Origin: Larimichthys crocea
Lineage: Eukaryota > Chordata > Actinopteri > Sciaenidae
Assembly (NCBI RefSeq): GCF_000972845.2
Contig: NC_040032.1
Span: 13,152,002 to 13,216,001 of the forward strand
Reading direction: 5' to 3'
DNA: 64,000 nucleotides
The notes under the pieces are model-generated. The model ran no database searches. It had not been told where the DNA came from and saw only the letters and a list, made by a program, of their open reading frames with translations. A program made the position numbers and the translations under genes. Positions 54,501 through 60,728 of the stretch are shown piece after piece; within the stretch, counting starts at the first letter, position 1; each line of letters starts with the position of its first letter.

Positions 54501-57500
54501 CAGCTGATTGCACATCCGTCCAAGTGCTTACATTAGGAATCCGACTGGCGAACGTTTTGGCATTTTTGAATGATAAATGACAAACAATTACCAATTACTT
54601 AACAAAGATGTCGACAATGCAGAAAGTGAAGACGTTTGGGCGTCGTCCCTACTTCAATGGGCTGTTTTTAGGTGAGACCTAAATGTTAAGACCTTATGCT
54701 GAAGAGCTTATTAAAGGTAAATCATAATTCATGTAAGCATGACCTTGTTTAACTTAACCCCTATTCGTCTAGTAGGCCATGTCCTCTGCTCAACACGATG
54801 AGACAAAATGCATTTTGCTGCATTACAATCTTCAATCTGTCTACGTGTGCGTACAACATTAAATGAAATACAGAATAAACTCTGGCCCCTGTTCTCACCT
54901 GTTGTCCATTGCGAATGAACATGCTGAACCACGTACGGACTTTGCTGTTGGTACCCAGCAGTAGACCGCTGACATAAGAGACTAGGGGACTGACTGCCTC
55001 ATCTGCTGTGTCGGGTTTATAGTCCAGAGTCAGAGCTACACCCAGGCCAGGCAGGTGACACTCCTCCACCTACACAGAGATTAAAACAAAGAAAGAGAGT
55101 AAATTATATGAGTAGATTCATTTTCGTGGAAAAACTGAAAATCTGTGGTGTCTGTTTTGTTTTACGACCCACTCTTATTTTAACCGTTAAATATACGAGA
55201 AGACATGAACAAGTTTTTGAATAATGTCAAAGCCTGCGGTGATGTAAATCACATTTTTTCCAACCTAAGATTTTTGCTTAAAAACTGACTCAAATGACTG
55301 ATTGTTTATCAAAGCAGCTGCTGATTAACTTTTTGTTGAGCGTCTAATCATTCTCTGGCATACTTTGTCACTTGTCCCTGCATTTTCTCTGTTCTCCTGA
55401 CTGATCACAGGACATTTTTGGTACGAGTTTGAGACCTACTGACGCATCCTTCAGCGAGGCTATGAATTTCTACTACCTCCCGGGGCCTTGTTCGATAACT
55501 GACCTTGTGCTGTAACCTTCTTGAGAGGAGGAGGGAAAGCGAGAAGACAAATTTCTCCCTTCAGGGATAGTATCACAAACTGTATCACAACATAAATCAG
55601 TAAAGACAAAGATCTCCTGCGTTTGGAACCTTCATGAGAGAATAAAATGTTCCTGGCAAAAGAGAGTAACAAAATGGATGATGTTTGGTAATGATTATAT
55701 TGTCAATTAATCATTATCAAATAATCTGCAGATTATATTTTTGTATTTCTTGCTTAATCAGATAGTTGCTTAGTCTATAAAACTTTGTAAAAAAAAAAAT
55801 GTCCAAAGGGAAGTCTTAAATTTGTCCAACCAATAATTCAAAACCCAAATATTTTCAGTTTAGTATCAAATATCAAATTATGGTCAGAGAAAAACCCTCA
55901 CAGTTAAGAAGCAGAACTAGTGAGAAATGCAACATTTTATCGGCATTCCCGATTAATTTTCTGTTGATTGACTCATCGATTAATCATCTAAACATTTTGG
56001 CATTTTTTTGAGCATCAGCAATGACATCTTTAACTTTTACGCACCAGATTCAGGAGATATTTCTCTGTAGGTTCCTCACACGGAGAGACCTCTTTTATAC
56101 TTTCCTGTTGTTTTTCACATTGTCATTTGATACATCATTAATATATAAATATTGGTTATAGCTGCTTTAAAGCCAGTATGTTGGCAAGCAATCCTATAAC
56201 ACACATCATTTTATCATGAGAGCACAAACTGAGAAGATAAACAAGTATCAAAATGAGTTCACGCATCTAAACAATTAGATCTACAGCAGCTGTAACGGAG
56301 TGTCTCATTTGAAACAGTCAAACTTTGAGAGGTTTATGGATGAAGTGTGATTCTGATATTAGCATGGAGTCCAACAGTACTGACCACCATAGCTCTGATG
56401 TTGAGGGCCTGCGAGGGGTTCATCTGACACAGCTGCCTGAGGGCTTCAGTCCTGCGTCTTCCACCCACGCTCTCCTCGTCCTGACGCTCTCCGTTCTTGA
56501 TCAGACCTCGACAAACTGCAAAGACGGACATAAAAAAATAAACATGCTACACAATCGATACATTTTAATGCTGTATGTCATGTTTGTTTAAATCGTGTAA
56601 TCCTTGTTTTTCTGTACGTTACTGACAGACACTAACATTATCATTTCTCTAATGTCGTGGCCACGTCATGTTCCTCCATAAACTACAGAATCGTGACTCA
56701 TTTATTTGCCTGTAAATAAGATTTAACAGCCATCAGAAGACAGCATTTCCACAGCTTTATCTCATTCTCCTTGTTCTTTTCCACAGCTGACAGTTTAAAC
56801 AGGCACACTGTTTACGGTTGGCTGAGATTATGACATCCATCGAGATGATATTCGTTTCCATCTCTGCCACTTCTGGATTATTTCATATGCCATAAAAAGA
56901 GCCGAGCGGAGTTAGGTCTGGTTACCAGCTCGTGCTCAACCCGACAGACCCTTGATGCTTTTAGACAGAACCATTTCCCCACACTTCACCCTTAGATCAA
57001 TTCATTTCACTTTCAATTCAACAGAACAAGCTCTTTTCCTGTAACAAAGCCAAAAAAGACTCATTGACGTTGACTGTAACAGACAAAAGTTGACGGACTT
57101 AACCGTGACCCTCGGCGTGATAAGGAGGCGGTGGAGACAGCAGGCATTTCCTTATAACGCATCTCAAAAAGCACAGAGCGAGACAATAATGTTCTTCATC
57201 AATCAAACACAAATACATGCGGCATGATTAGAATTAGAGGGGAGACTCAAAAGAAAACACGTGAGGGCAACTAAAAAGCAAACTGCCTATAATTCTAATG
57301 AAGCCATCACAGAACGCCTCTGTCGTAATGTAAAGTATTTCTGCCACAGCAGGTATCCTCATTAACCATATGAAGCCGGTGCTGGCAATTAACCAGCCTC
57401 TCTATCTCGCATTATCAGCTGGCGGCATGTGCAGCGTTATGAGACAGATGGATTACCTTCATTGAAGCTGTCAGGGACGTTGGCAACAAGCAGACACAGA

Positions 57501-59636
57501 AACCAGTCTCCGTTACGGACGTGAAGCAAAGCCTCTGCCACGTCTACGATGGGCAGCAAGGAAGGGAGCTCTACAGGAGGAGAAAAGAAACACACGTCCG
57601 AGTCAACAACAGGTCAGAGGCACTGAGGTGGAACACTTTGAGGTACTTTGGAAGGACGTTTTCCTAATCTACAGCCAATGTGTGCTTGTACATATTTTCT
57701 CCTATTTATCAATTTAGCCGTGATTTATTATACATATTATATTCATCACTTTGCCAGACTACAATTCTCATTCTTTGAAATGATCCCACTCGTGTACAAA
57801 AGCCATCCCACTCCCAGACCTCCTCTAAACAAAGTTATCACTATCAAGATGAAAGGAGTTGGGTACCTGCTTGTAAAATGCACAGGACATCGGCGACCTC
57901 TTCCAGGTAAACGGGGCTTTCGAAGAGCTCGGAGGACTTCAGGAAAAACTCTCCGTTTGAGTCCACCACCTGAGAAACAACAAGAAACAAAAACCGGCTG
58001 TGTGGATCAATCATGAGTGAAGATGGAAGTATTCAAGGACAACGAAATAAATCATTCTTCAGTCTATTGGAGAGCAGCTACGAGAAATCTGGGCAAATTT
58101 CTTATGCCAACTTTAAGCTAAACAAGATGAACAAGTAAAGGAAGCTGTGTTATCAATCTTGTTTCTTACACCCGACACCAATTTCCACAAGTAAGATATT
58201 TTTAATCATTCAGACATTTGCACTAAATTATTCATACTTTAATTTCTTTATATTTAGACAACTCTGTCTCCCTGTGTTGGAGCATGAAAGATGTCTCTCT
58301 GACATCTCTGTACTATACAAAAGTCGAGTGCTGAAATCACCCCGTGTCTGCAGTGTCTTGACAACCTATCATTTATCTGGGTAGTTTAGGGTGGCATGAT
58401 AAGTATGATCTTTAAAATCAATTGTTAACAACCTCAAATTTAATCCAACACCATTCAGCACATATCTGTGTCATCTTGTTCTTGTCTTATCATAAGAAAA
58501 GTACAATTCAAGCTAAAATGATTCATGTTTACTCTGACGTTACCTTATTCATGATGGCCAACAGTTCACTGAGGGTGAGACGGAGTCTCCTGAGGGGATC
58601 GCTGTGTTCAAACTCCAGGGTGAGGCCATGCTGGAGCTGTGACACCAGGATGCTTTCTCCGTTAGAGCCACCTGCCTTGTGCCTGGCAGAAGAGACACAG
58701 CACATTGTGTATACGGATAAAATGAACTCTCTTTGTGGAAAAAGCATCTATAACTTTCAGGTAGTTCACTCCAAGACTAGCAATGATCACATTAAATGGT
58801 GAATGGACTGTACTACAGCGCCTTTCTAGTCTTCCGACCACTCAAATCGCTTTACAGGACATATCTCATTCACCCTTTCACACACATTCATACACTGGTG
58901 GCATTGCCTGCCATGCAAGGTGCCAACAAGCGGCGGCAGTAGCTCAGTCCGTAGGGACTTGGCTTGGGAACCGGAGGGTGACCAAAAATATGGAAGGTGG
59001 GCTGGTAGCTGGAGAGGTGCCCTTGAGCAAGGCACCGACCTCCCCAACTGCTCACTGGGCGCTGGTCTGGCTGGCTGCCCATCACTCCACCATCTCTCTC
59101 CACATTTGCATGTCTATGCCGTTGTACTGCATGTGTGTGTGTAAATGAAATGTAAATAAAAATATAGAGTGAAAAAAAGTTAAGTTCCCCGTGGAGGGAT
59201 TAATAAAGTATATCTTAACTGCTCATCAGGAGCTAAGCATTCACACACAATTTCAGTATCTTGACATAGATCGAACTGGGGATCGAACCACCGATCTTCT
59301 GATTAGTGGACGACCCATCACCACGTGTAAAGTCATCCCGTACCTAAGCTGCTGCTCCTTTCGTGCATCCTGCTCCAAGGCGTGGAAGTCCACGGACAGA
59401 AGCGCCACGATGGAGTTGACAGCTTCCACCCCGGAGAGCAGGCGGAGGATCAGCTTCTTGTCCTGCGCCCAGGACTGGCTCTGATCGGCCGGGGCGCACA
59501 GAGCCATCCTCACCAGGCAGGGCAGCAGCAGCCTGAGCTCGGGGTCACTCAGGGCAGCGAGGCGGACCACATCCACCTTCTGCATGGCTTCAAAAGCAAA
59601 GGGGCTGACGAACTGCAGCCCTGCGCTGTCTGCCAT
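43170..59636 (-). CDS. ints2: Integrator complex subunit 2, complete 24-coding-exon gene
   Basis: Joined from 24 coding exons (listed separately), this frame runs from the ATG at 59636 to the TAG at 43172-43170: 3,636 nt, 1,211 residues plus stop, against about 1,204 in human INTS2. Every intron begins GT and ends AG, and all codon phases match across junctions. The N-terminus after the first few residues (LQFVSPFAFEAMQKVDVV), blocks such as LRYCALMGIAGL-type helices, KTIFTQEIFTEQ, NLSANITGFLPIHCIYQLLR and DPNIAKLVHFQ, and the C-terminal PDVQLCYCVEAT are near-identical to what I know of vertebrate INTS2. Family knowledge: INTS2 is an alpha-solenoid scaffold protein of the Integrator backbone, with INTS1 and INTS7, in the nucleus. 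Integrator binds RNA polymerase II, cleaves snRNA 3' ends and terminates paused transcription. The gene spans about 17 kb, compact compared with mammals. No frameshift or premature stop is seen, so it appears intact. Confidence 0.97.
44066..44428. mobile_element. hAT-type element in last ints2 intron, 363 bp
   Basis: The left end CAGTGATGCACGGGT and the right end ACCCGCGCATCACTG are inverted repeats with one mismatch. Flanks GTTTCTAG (44058-44065) and GTTTCTAC (44429-44436) form an 8-bp target duplication with one change. The interior has no coding frame for a transposase. It sits in the intron between exons 24 and 25 of ints2, about 100 bases from the exon 24 donor. Confidence 0.8.
44528..44704 (-). 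CDS. ints2: ints2 exon 24 (residues 1093-1152)
   Basis: Acceptor GTATTTTAG, then VLTRAKRFSFFMPILPCLVA, FCQAFPPLYDDVAALLVQVG and QVCASDVATKARDIDPLIA, ending TGCCC followed by GTAAGT with the first base of an Arg codon. The next intron (43352-44527, 1,176 bp) holds a complete hAT-type element, listed separately. Confidence 0.95.
45025..45130 (-). CDS. ints2: ints2 exon 23 (residues 1058-1093)
   Basis: Acceptor GTCCCCACAG, then IFAIQLLSYLCTQYALPKSL and SVARLAISVMGTLLT, ending TCACAG followed by GTCAGT with one base of a Val codon. The next intron is 320 bp and includes short CA tracts near 44718-44730. Confidence 0.94.
45298..45405 (-). CDS. ints2: ints2 exon 22 (residues 1022-1057)
   Basis: Acceptor CTCTGTCAG, then GYPQALLPLTVAGIPSIHIC and LDFIPELLAQPQLEKQ, donor CAG followed by GTGAGG. 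Phase 0 at both ends. Purine-rich sequence at 45241-45290 directly follows the donor in the 167-bp intron. Confidence 0.95.
45529..45557. repeat. (TG)n microsatellite in ints2 intron 21
   Basis: TG run inside the intron between exons 21 and 22. Confidence 0.95.
46013..46294 (-). CDS. ints2: ints2 exon 21 (residues 928-1021)
   Basis: The longest internal exon, 282 bp. It reads DSAAVQILLEVCLPTSEEQQ, then a low-conservation basic and glycine-rich linker (roughly residues 958-985), then LREVQCLICCLLHQMFIADP and NIAKLVHFQ at the donor. The linker differs in sequence and length from the mammalian one. The next intron (45406-46012, 607 bp) carries a (TG)n microsatellite at 45529-45557. Confidence 0.95.
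46512..46713 (-). CDS. ints2: ints2 exon 20 (residues 860-927)
   Basis: Acceptor TTTTGCCAG, then CPPLMDIVLHMLNGYLLASK, a variable segment (TADFDRQSQTVSNLG), and TPEVTREELKNALLSAQ at CACAG followed by GTAATT. The next intron is 217 bp. Confidence 0.95.
46797..46922 (-). CDS. ints2: ints2 exon 19 (residues 818-860)
   Basis: Acceptor GTGTTGCAG, then RLWVMTVNALQPSAKLLRQQ and RYTQNDLMVDPLIVLRCDQR, ending TACAG followed by GTAACC. A short 83-bp intron follows. Confidence 0.95.
48061..48262 (-). CDS. ints2: ints2 exon 18 (residues 751-818)
   Basis: Acceptor TTTGCCCCCAG, then AFQKLPSSSPRLMRILEHLT, LLSPGDLIPYAEPLTASMAL and VPRRILQTLNKLWMGLNTVM, ending in a split Arg codon at CGCAG followed by GTATGA. 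The next intron (46923-48060, 1,138 bp) holds no repeat I can name. Confidence 0.95.
49032..49196 (-). CDS. ints2: ints2 exon 17 (residues 696-751)
   Basis: Acceptor CTGTACCCAG, then LHSALLRLLATNYPHLCLVE and DWVCEEEVTGTLPLLRRMML, ending SQLHQ at CCAAG followed by GTGAGG. The second half is more divergent from mammals than the first. The next intron (48263-49031, 769 bp) shows nothing notable. Confidence 0.94.
49335..49439 (-). CDS. ints2: ints2 exon 16 (residues 661-696)
   Basis: Follows a long T-rich tract ending TTTCAAG. Reads ALMQRKPKSYSAALMDQIPI and KYLVTQAQGLQQELG, ending GGGG followed by GTGAGA. It matches the human segment MQRKPKSYSSSLMDQIPIKF closely. The next intron is 138 bp. Confidence 0.94.
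50200..50314 (-). CDS. ints2: ints2 exon 15 (residues 623-661)
   Basis: Reads QGESSRGGRQRYSITTQLLI and LYYILSYEENLLASTKQL with a split Ala codon at the donor. Two AGs lie four bases apart at the acceptor (TTAG then CAAG). Only the upstream one, giving an exon start at 50314, keeps the frame. The next intron (49440-50199, 760 bp) contains only out-of-frame open stretches and no repeat I recognise. Confidence 0.92.
50897..51073 (-). CDS. ints2: ints2 exon 14 (residues 564-622)
   Basis: Acceptor CTTGTCCAG, then DWIYRQLCETTTPIHTQLIP to PITEQEILNVFQ, followed by CSAG at the donor GCCGGG followed by GTGAGT. The last four residues and the start of the next exon differ from the mammalian sequence, so this junction is a variable loop. 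The next intron is 582 bp, AT-rich, with nothing recognised. Confidence 0.93.
51175..51309 (-). CDS. ints2: ints2 exon 13 (residues 519-563)
   Basis: Acceptor GGTGTGTAG, then VVTAHAVRVAVTNNLSANIT and GFLPIHCIYQLLRSRAFTKH, ending KVSIK at ATTAAG followed by GTAGGT. It is strongly conserved, and phase 0 at both ends. The intron after it is only 101 bp. Confidence 0.96.
51924..51992 (-). CDS. ints2: ints2 exon 12 (residues 496-518)
   Basis: A 69-bp exon reading IAIKPSSLSKMKTIFTQEIF and TEQ, almost identical to other vertebrates. Acceptor TTCTACAG, donor CAG followed by GTATAC. The next intron (51310-51923, 614 bp) is AT-rich with no feature I can name. Confidence 0.95.
52482..52596 (-). CDS. 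ints2: ints2 exon 11 (residues 457-495)
   Basis: Acceptor CCTTCTTACAG, then SAAGVSASFGEMLLLVAMYF and HSNQLSSIIELVCSTLGMK, ending TGAAG followed by GTAAGG. The hydrophobic run here is part of what early sequence predictions took for membrane segments in INTS2. In the known family it is a buried solenoid helix. The next intron is 489 bp with nothing notable. Confidence 0.95.
53737..53808 (-). CDS. ints2: ints2 exon 10 (residues 433-457)
   Basis: A 72-bp exon between CTGTCCAG and GAGAG followed by GTAAGG. It encodes STPEQEQLMVMWLSWMIKEE and EYFE, matching the human segment with small changes. It is too short to stand out as an open frame and was found from the protein match. The next intron (52597-53736, 1,140 bp) is AT-rich, with nothing else recognised. 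Confidence 0.93.
53928..54053 (-). CDS. ints2: ints2 exon 9 (residues 391-433)
   Basis: After the acceptor TCTACAG it reads PTDEEAEQLLQLMTSRPPAT and PAGVRFVSLSFCKLLAFPTLV. A GT also occurs four bases after CTCTG inside the terminal segment. The donor CAG followed by GTACAT at 53927 was chosen because it restores the family's LVSTPEQEQ reading into the next exon. Confidence 0.93.
54237..54457 (-). CDS. ints2: ints2 exon 8 (residues 318-391)
   Basis: Acceptor GTGCTGCCAG, then RKRESSSVLWQMRRQLLLEL, a variable acidic and glycine-rich loop (NDGDMEEGGGSG) and EEHVVKASALLRLYCALMGI to a split Arg codon at CTCAG followed by GTAGGT. The loop replaces a different acidic loop in mammals, so it is probably a flexible linker between solenoid helices. 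Confidence 0.95.
54899..55069 (-). CDS. ints2: ints2 exon 7 (residues 261-317)
   Basis: Acceptor CTGTGTAG, then VEECHLPGLGVALTLDYKPD and a short divergent stretch (TADEAVSPL), followed by conserved VSGLLLGTNSKVRTWFSMFI and RNGQQ at the donor CAACAG followed by GTGAGA. Phase 0 at both ends. The 441-bp next intron holds nothing I recognise. Confidence 0.95.
55690..56000. mobile_element. dispersed repeat in ints2 intron 6
   Basis: Motifs TTGTCAATTAATCATTATCA, TAGTCTATAAAACTTTGTAA, AATATTTTCAGTTTAGTATC and GATTGACTCATCGATTAATC occur in the order of a frequent fish repeat built around GATTAATCGATTA. A related piece is at about 55255-55420. Confidence 0.5.
56385..56515 (-). CDS. ints2: ints2 exon 6 (residues 217-260)
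   Basis: Acceptor GTCTTTGCAG, then VCRGLIKNGERQDEESVGGR and RRTEALRQLCQMNPSQALNI, ending ATGGTG followed by the donor GTCAGT. The next exon begins with another GTG, giving the MVVEECH sequence of the family, which fixes this junction. The next intron (55070-56384, 1,315 bp) contains a dispersed repeat listed separately. Confidence 0.94.
57457..57570 (-). CDS. ints2: ints2 exon 5 (residues 179-217)
   Basis: Acceptor CTCCTGTAG, then the end of the split Glu codon and LPSLLPIVDVAEALLHVRNG through VANVPDSFNE, ending at TGAAG followed by GTAATC. This is one of the most strongly conserved INTS2 stretches. The next intron (56516-57456, 941 bp) shows no repeat or second gene that I recognise. Confidence 0.95.
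57867..57969 (-). CDS. ints2: ints2 exon 4 (residues 145-179)
   Basis: Acceptor TTTCTCAG, then VVDSNGEFFLKSSELFESPV and a run to CILQA with a split Glu codon at the donor GCAG followed by GTACCC. Human INTS2 has the same segment with VSESNGEFFFK at its start. The next intron is 296 bp with nothing notable. Confidence 0.95.
58544..58682 (-). CDS. ints2: ints2 exon 3 (residues 98-144)
   Basis: The exon opens after TCTGCCAG and completes the split Arg codon, then reads HKAGGSNGESILVSQLQHG and continues to ELLAIMNK, a very conserved INTS2 block. The donor is AATAAG followed by GTAACG. The next intron (57970-58543, 574 bp) is AT-rich and I see nothing specific in it. Confidence 0.95.
58795..59325. 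mobile_element. dispersed teleost repeat split by a nested SINE
   Basis: The left part (58795-58930, GAATGGACTGTACTACAGCG through CATGCAAGGTGCCAAC) and the right part (59217-59325, CTGCTCATCAGGAGC through GATCGAACCACCGATCTTCT) together resemble a very common bony-fish interspersed repeat with a tRNA-like end, recalled from memory. They are separated by the SINE at 58931-59216. The right end lies only about 20 bases from the exon 2 donor of ints2. Confidence 0.65.
58931..59216 (+). mobile_element. tRNA-derived SINE, decayed B box
   Basis: The head AGTAGCTCAGTCCGTAGGGA resembles a Pol III A-box region, followed by GGAACCGGAGGGTGACC where the B box would be expected but is lost. The body contains GCCCTTGAGCAAGGCACCGA and the tail AGGGATTAATAAAGTATATC. 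This layout is that of an abundant percomorph SINE family, recalled from memory. It interrupts another repeat in the first coding intron of ints2, in antisense to the gene. Confidence 0.75.
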
Positions 59637-59668
59637 CTCTCTCTGTGTGTGTGTCTCTGCAACTAAAC
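59344..59668 (-). CDS. ints2: ints2 exon 2, first coding exon (residues 1-98)
   Basis: The acceptor CCCTCCAG at 59670-59669 precedes a 32-nt leader and the ATG at 59636 (MADSAGLQFVSPFAFEA). An in-frame ATG at 59690 lies inside the upstream intron, so it was not used as the start. The exon ends at 59344 in CTTAG followed by GTACGG, splitting an Arg codon. Residues 9-97 match INTS2 almost residue for residue (LLPCLVRMALCAPADQSQSW). The following intron (58683-59343) is mostly nested repeats, described separately. The preceding intron (59669-60271) holds a (TTA)n tract at 59888-59906 and the GCTAAC motif cluster. Confidence 0.95.
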
Positions 59669-60166
59669 CTGGAGGGATGAAGCAAAACATTTAAAAAGGG
59701 CTTAAACTCAATAAGAAGCAATCTGATGCTGCATCATAACAAACTGTGCAGAAACTCCATAAAACTACACAAAGCCAAGCAGAGTTCAACATTAATGTTA
59801 GTAAATATTAAACTTATCAATAAAGTGTTTGTTCATTTGTCTGGAGACTCGCTCAGTTTGCTGCTGCACATTAATATTTAAAAGTATTTATTATTATTAT
59901 TATTATAACGCTGCTAACAAAACAAGGCTAACGTTTGTGATGCTAACACCGGGGGATTAACACGTCGTTTTAACTTTAACCTGACGGTGACATTAGCTCA
60001 CCTCCGAGTCCAGCACTTCGTACACATTCAAAACAAGTCTTTAAAAGCACGATAAATATAATAAAACACAGCTAACTGACGCTAACGGACGCGTCTTGTG
60101 AACAGCGGCTAACTTAGCCTAGCGGCTAGCTCTCCCCCCATTGTTTTTAAAGGCGACTGTTAGCAC

Positions 60167-60199
60167 GCTAGGCTAGGCTAGGCTAAGCTAAGCTAAGCT
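60167..60199. repeat. (GCTAG/GCTAA)n pentanucleotide repeat
   Basis: Three GCTAG units followed by three GCTAA units and a partial unit, in intron 1 of ints2, 73 bases inside the leader-exon donor. Confidence 0.9.
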
Positions 60200-60271
60200 C
60201 GCGTGTTTTTGTCCGGTTGTAAACATTCAGCACAAAAACTTTATGTAATAATTCACGAAGGATCTTCTTAC

Positions 60272-60360
60272 CTCACTTATTAGGATGATTTTTTATTTTT
60301 TTTTGTAACCATGGAGGCCCCTCGGACCTCGGACTCGGTTGTGACCGTCAGCCTGTCACG
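60272..60360 (-). other. ints2: ints2 noncoding first exon (5' UTR)
   Basis: Read on the minus strand, a good donor (AAGTGAG followed by GTAAGAAG) ends a candidate exon at 60272. The acceptor of the next exon is at 59670-59669, giving a 603-bp first intron. The exon's upstream limit is not visible in the sequence, so 60360 is an approximate guess. The exon would carry an upstream ATG at 60312 followed by a ten-residue open frame ending at 60280. The donor strength and distance fit a typical leader exon, but no transcript evidence is available. Confidence 0.55.
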
Positions 60361-60560
60361 TTATAAGGGGAGTGACAAGAGGAAGAAGCCGGGTCCTCTG
60401 TAGCTGCTGCTGCCGGTATGTTTAAACAAAAATGTATTTATTACCGGGCCCTGTCTGTCTGTTATGGTCCCCGCATGTCTCACCTGAGTCTCACCTTTTA
60501 TCTGCAGTTATTACTGTGTCAGTGTGACAGTGAGGAAGCAGCGTGAGCAGCGCTGACAGT
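60273..60560. promoter_or_regulatory. putative ints2 promoter region
   Basis: This stretch lies upstream of the predicted ints2 leader exon and is more GC- and CpG-rich than its surroundings. I see no convincing TATA box at a suitable place on the minus strand, which fits a housekeeping promoter. On the plus strand the segment near 60400-60425 resembles a short exon ending in GCCG followed by GTATGT, so divergent transcription is possible. This is inferred from position and composition only. Confidence 0.4.
60280..60312 (-). other. short upstream ORF in ints2 leader
   Basis: An ATG at 60312 opens a ten-codon frame (MVTKKNKKSS) that closes with TAA at 60282-60280, eight bases before the predicted donor of the leader exon. 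The ATG context is CTCCATGG, a fair Kozak match with G at +4. If the exon is transcribed from upstream of 60312, ribosomes would meet this frame before the ints2 start. The frame overlaps an A-rich tract, so chance is a real alternative. Confidence 0.4.
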
Positions 60561-60728
60561 GACTGCAGCCAGTCCTGCCCTGGCTGCGATAACATGGGCT
60601 GGGTTAGACCATCACACTTCATGAGGCTGCTTTTATTCGCATGAGGAGCCAGTGACGTGTGCATATCTTTCTAAAGCTGTTAGGCTTGTTGGATAAGGGC
60701 ATAATAACACTATAAAAATCGAGGGAGG

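Noticed and set aside
54228..54594. Plus- and minus-strand frames overlapping exon 8
   Set aside because: Shadows of the ints2 coding frame.
59637..59690. In-frame ATG at 59690 that would extend INTS2 by 18 residues
   Set aside because: It precedes a clear CCCTCCAG acceptor at 59670-59669, so it lies in the intron. The residues from the later ATG match known INTS2 better.
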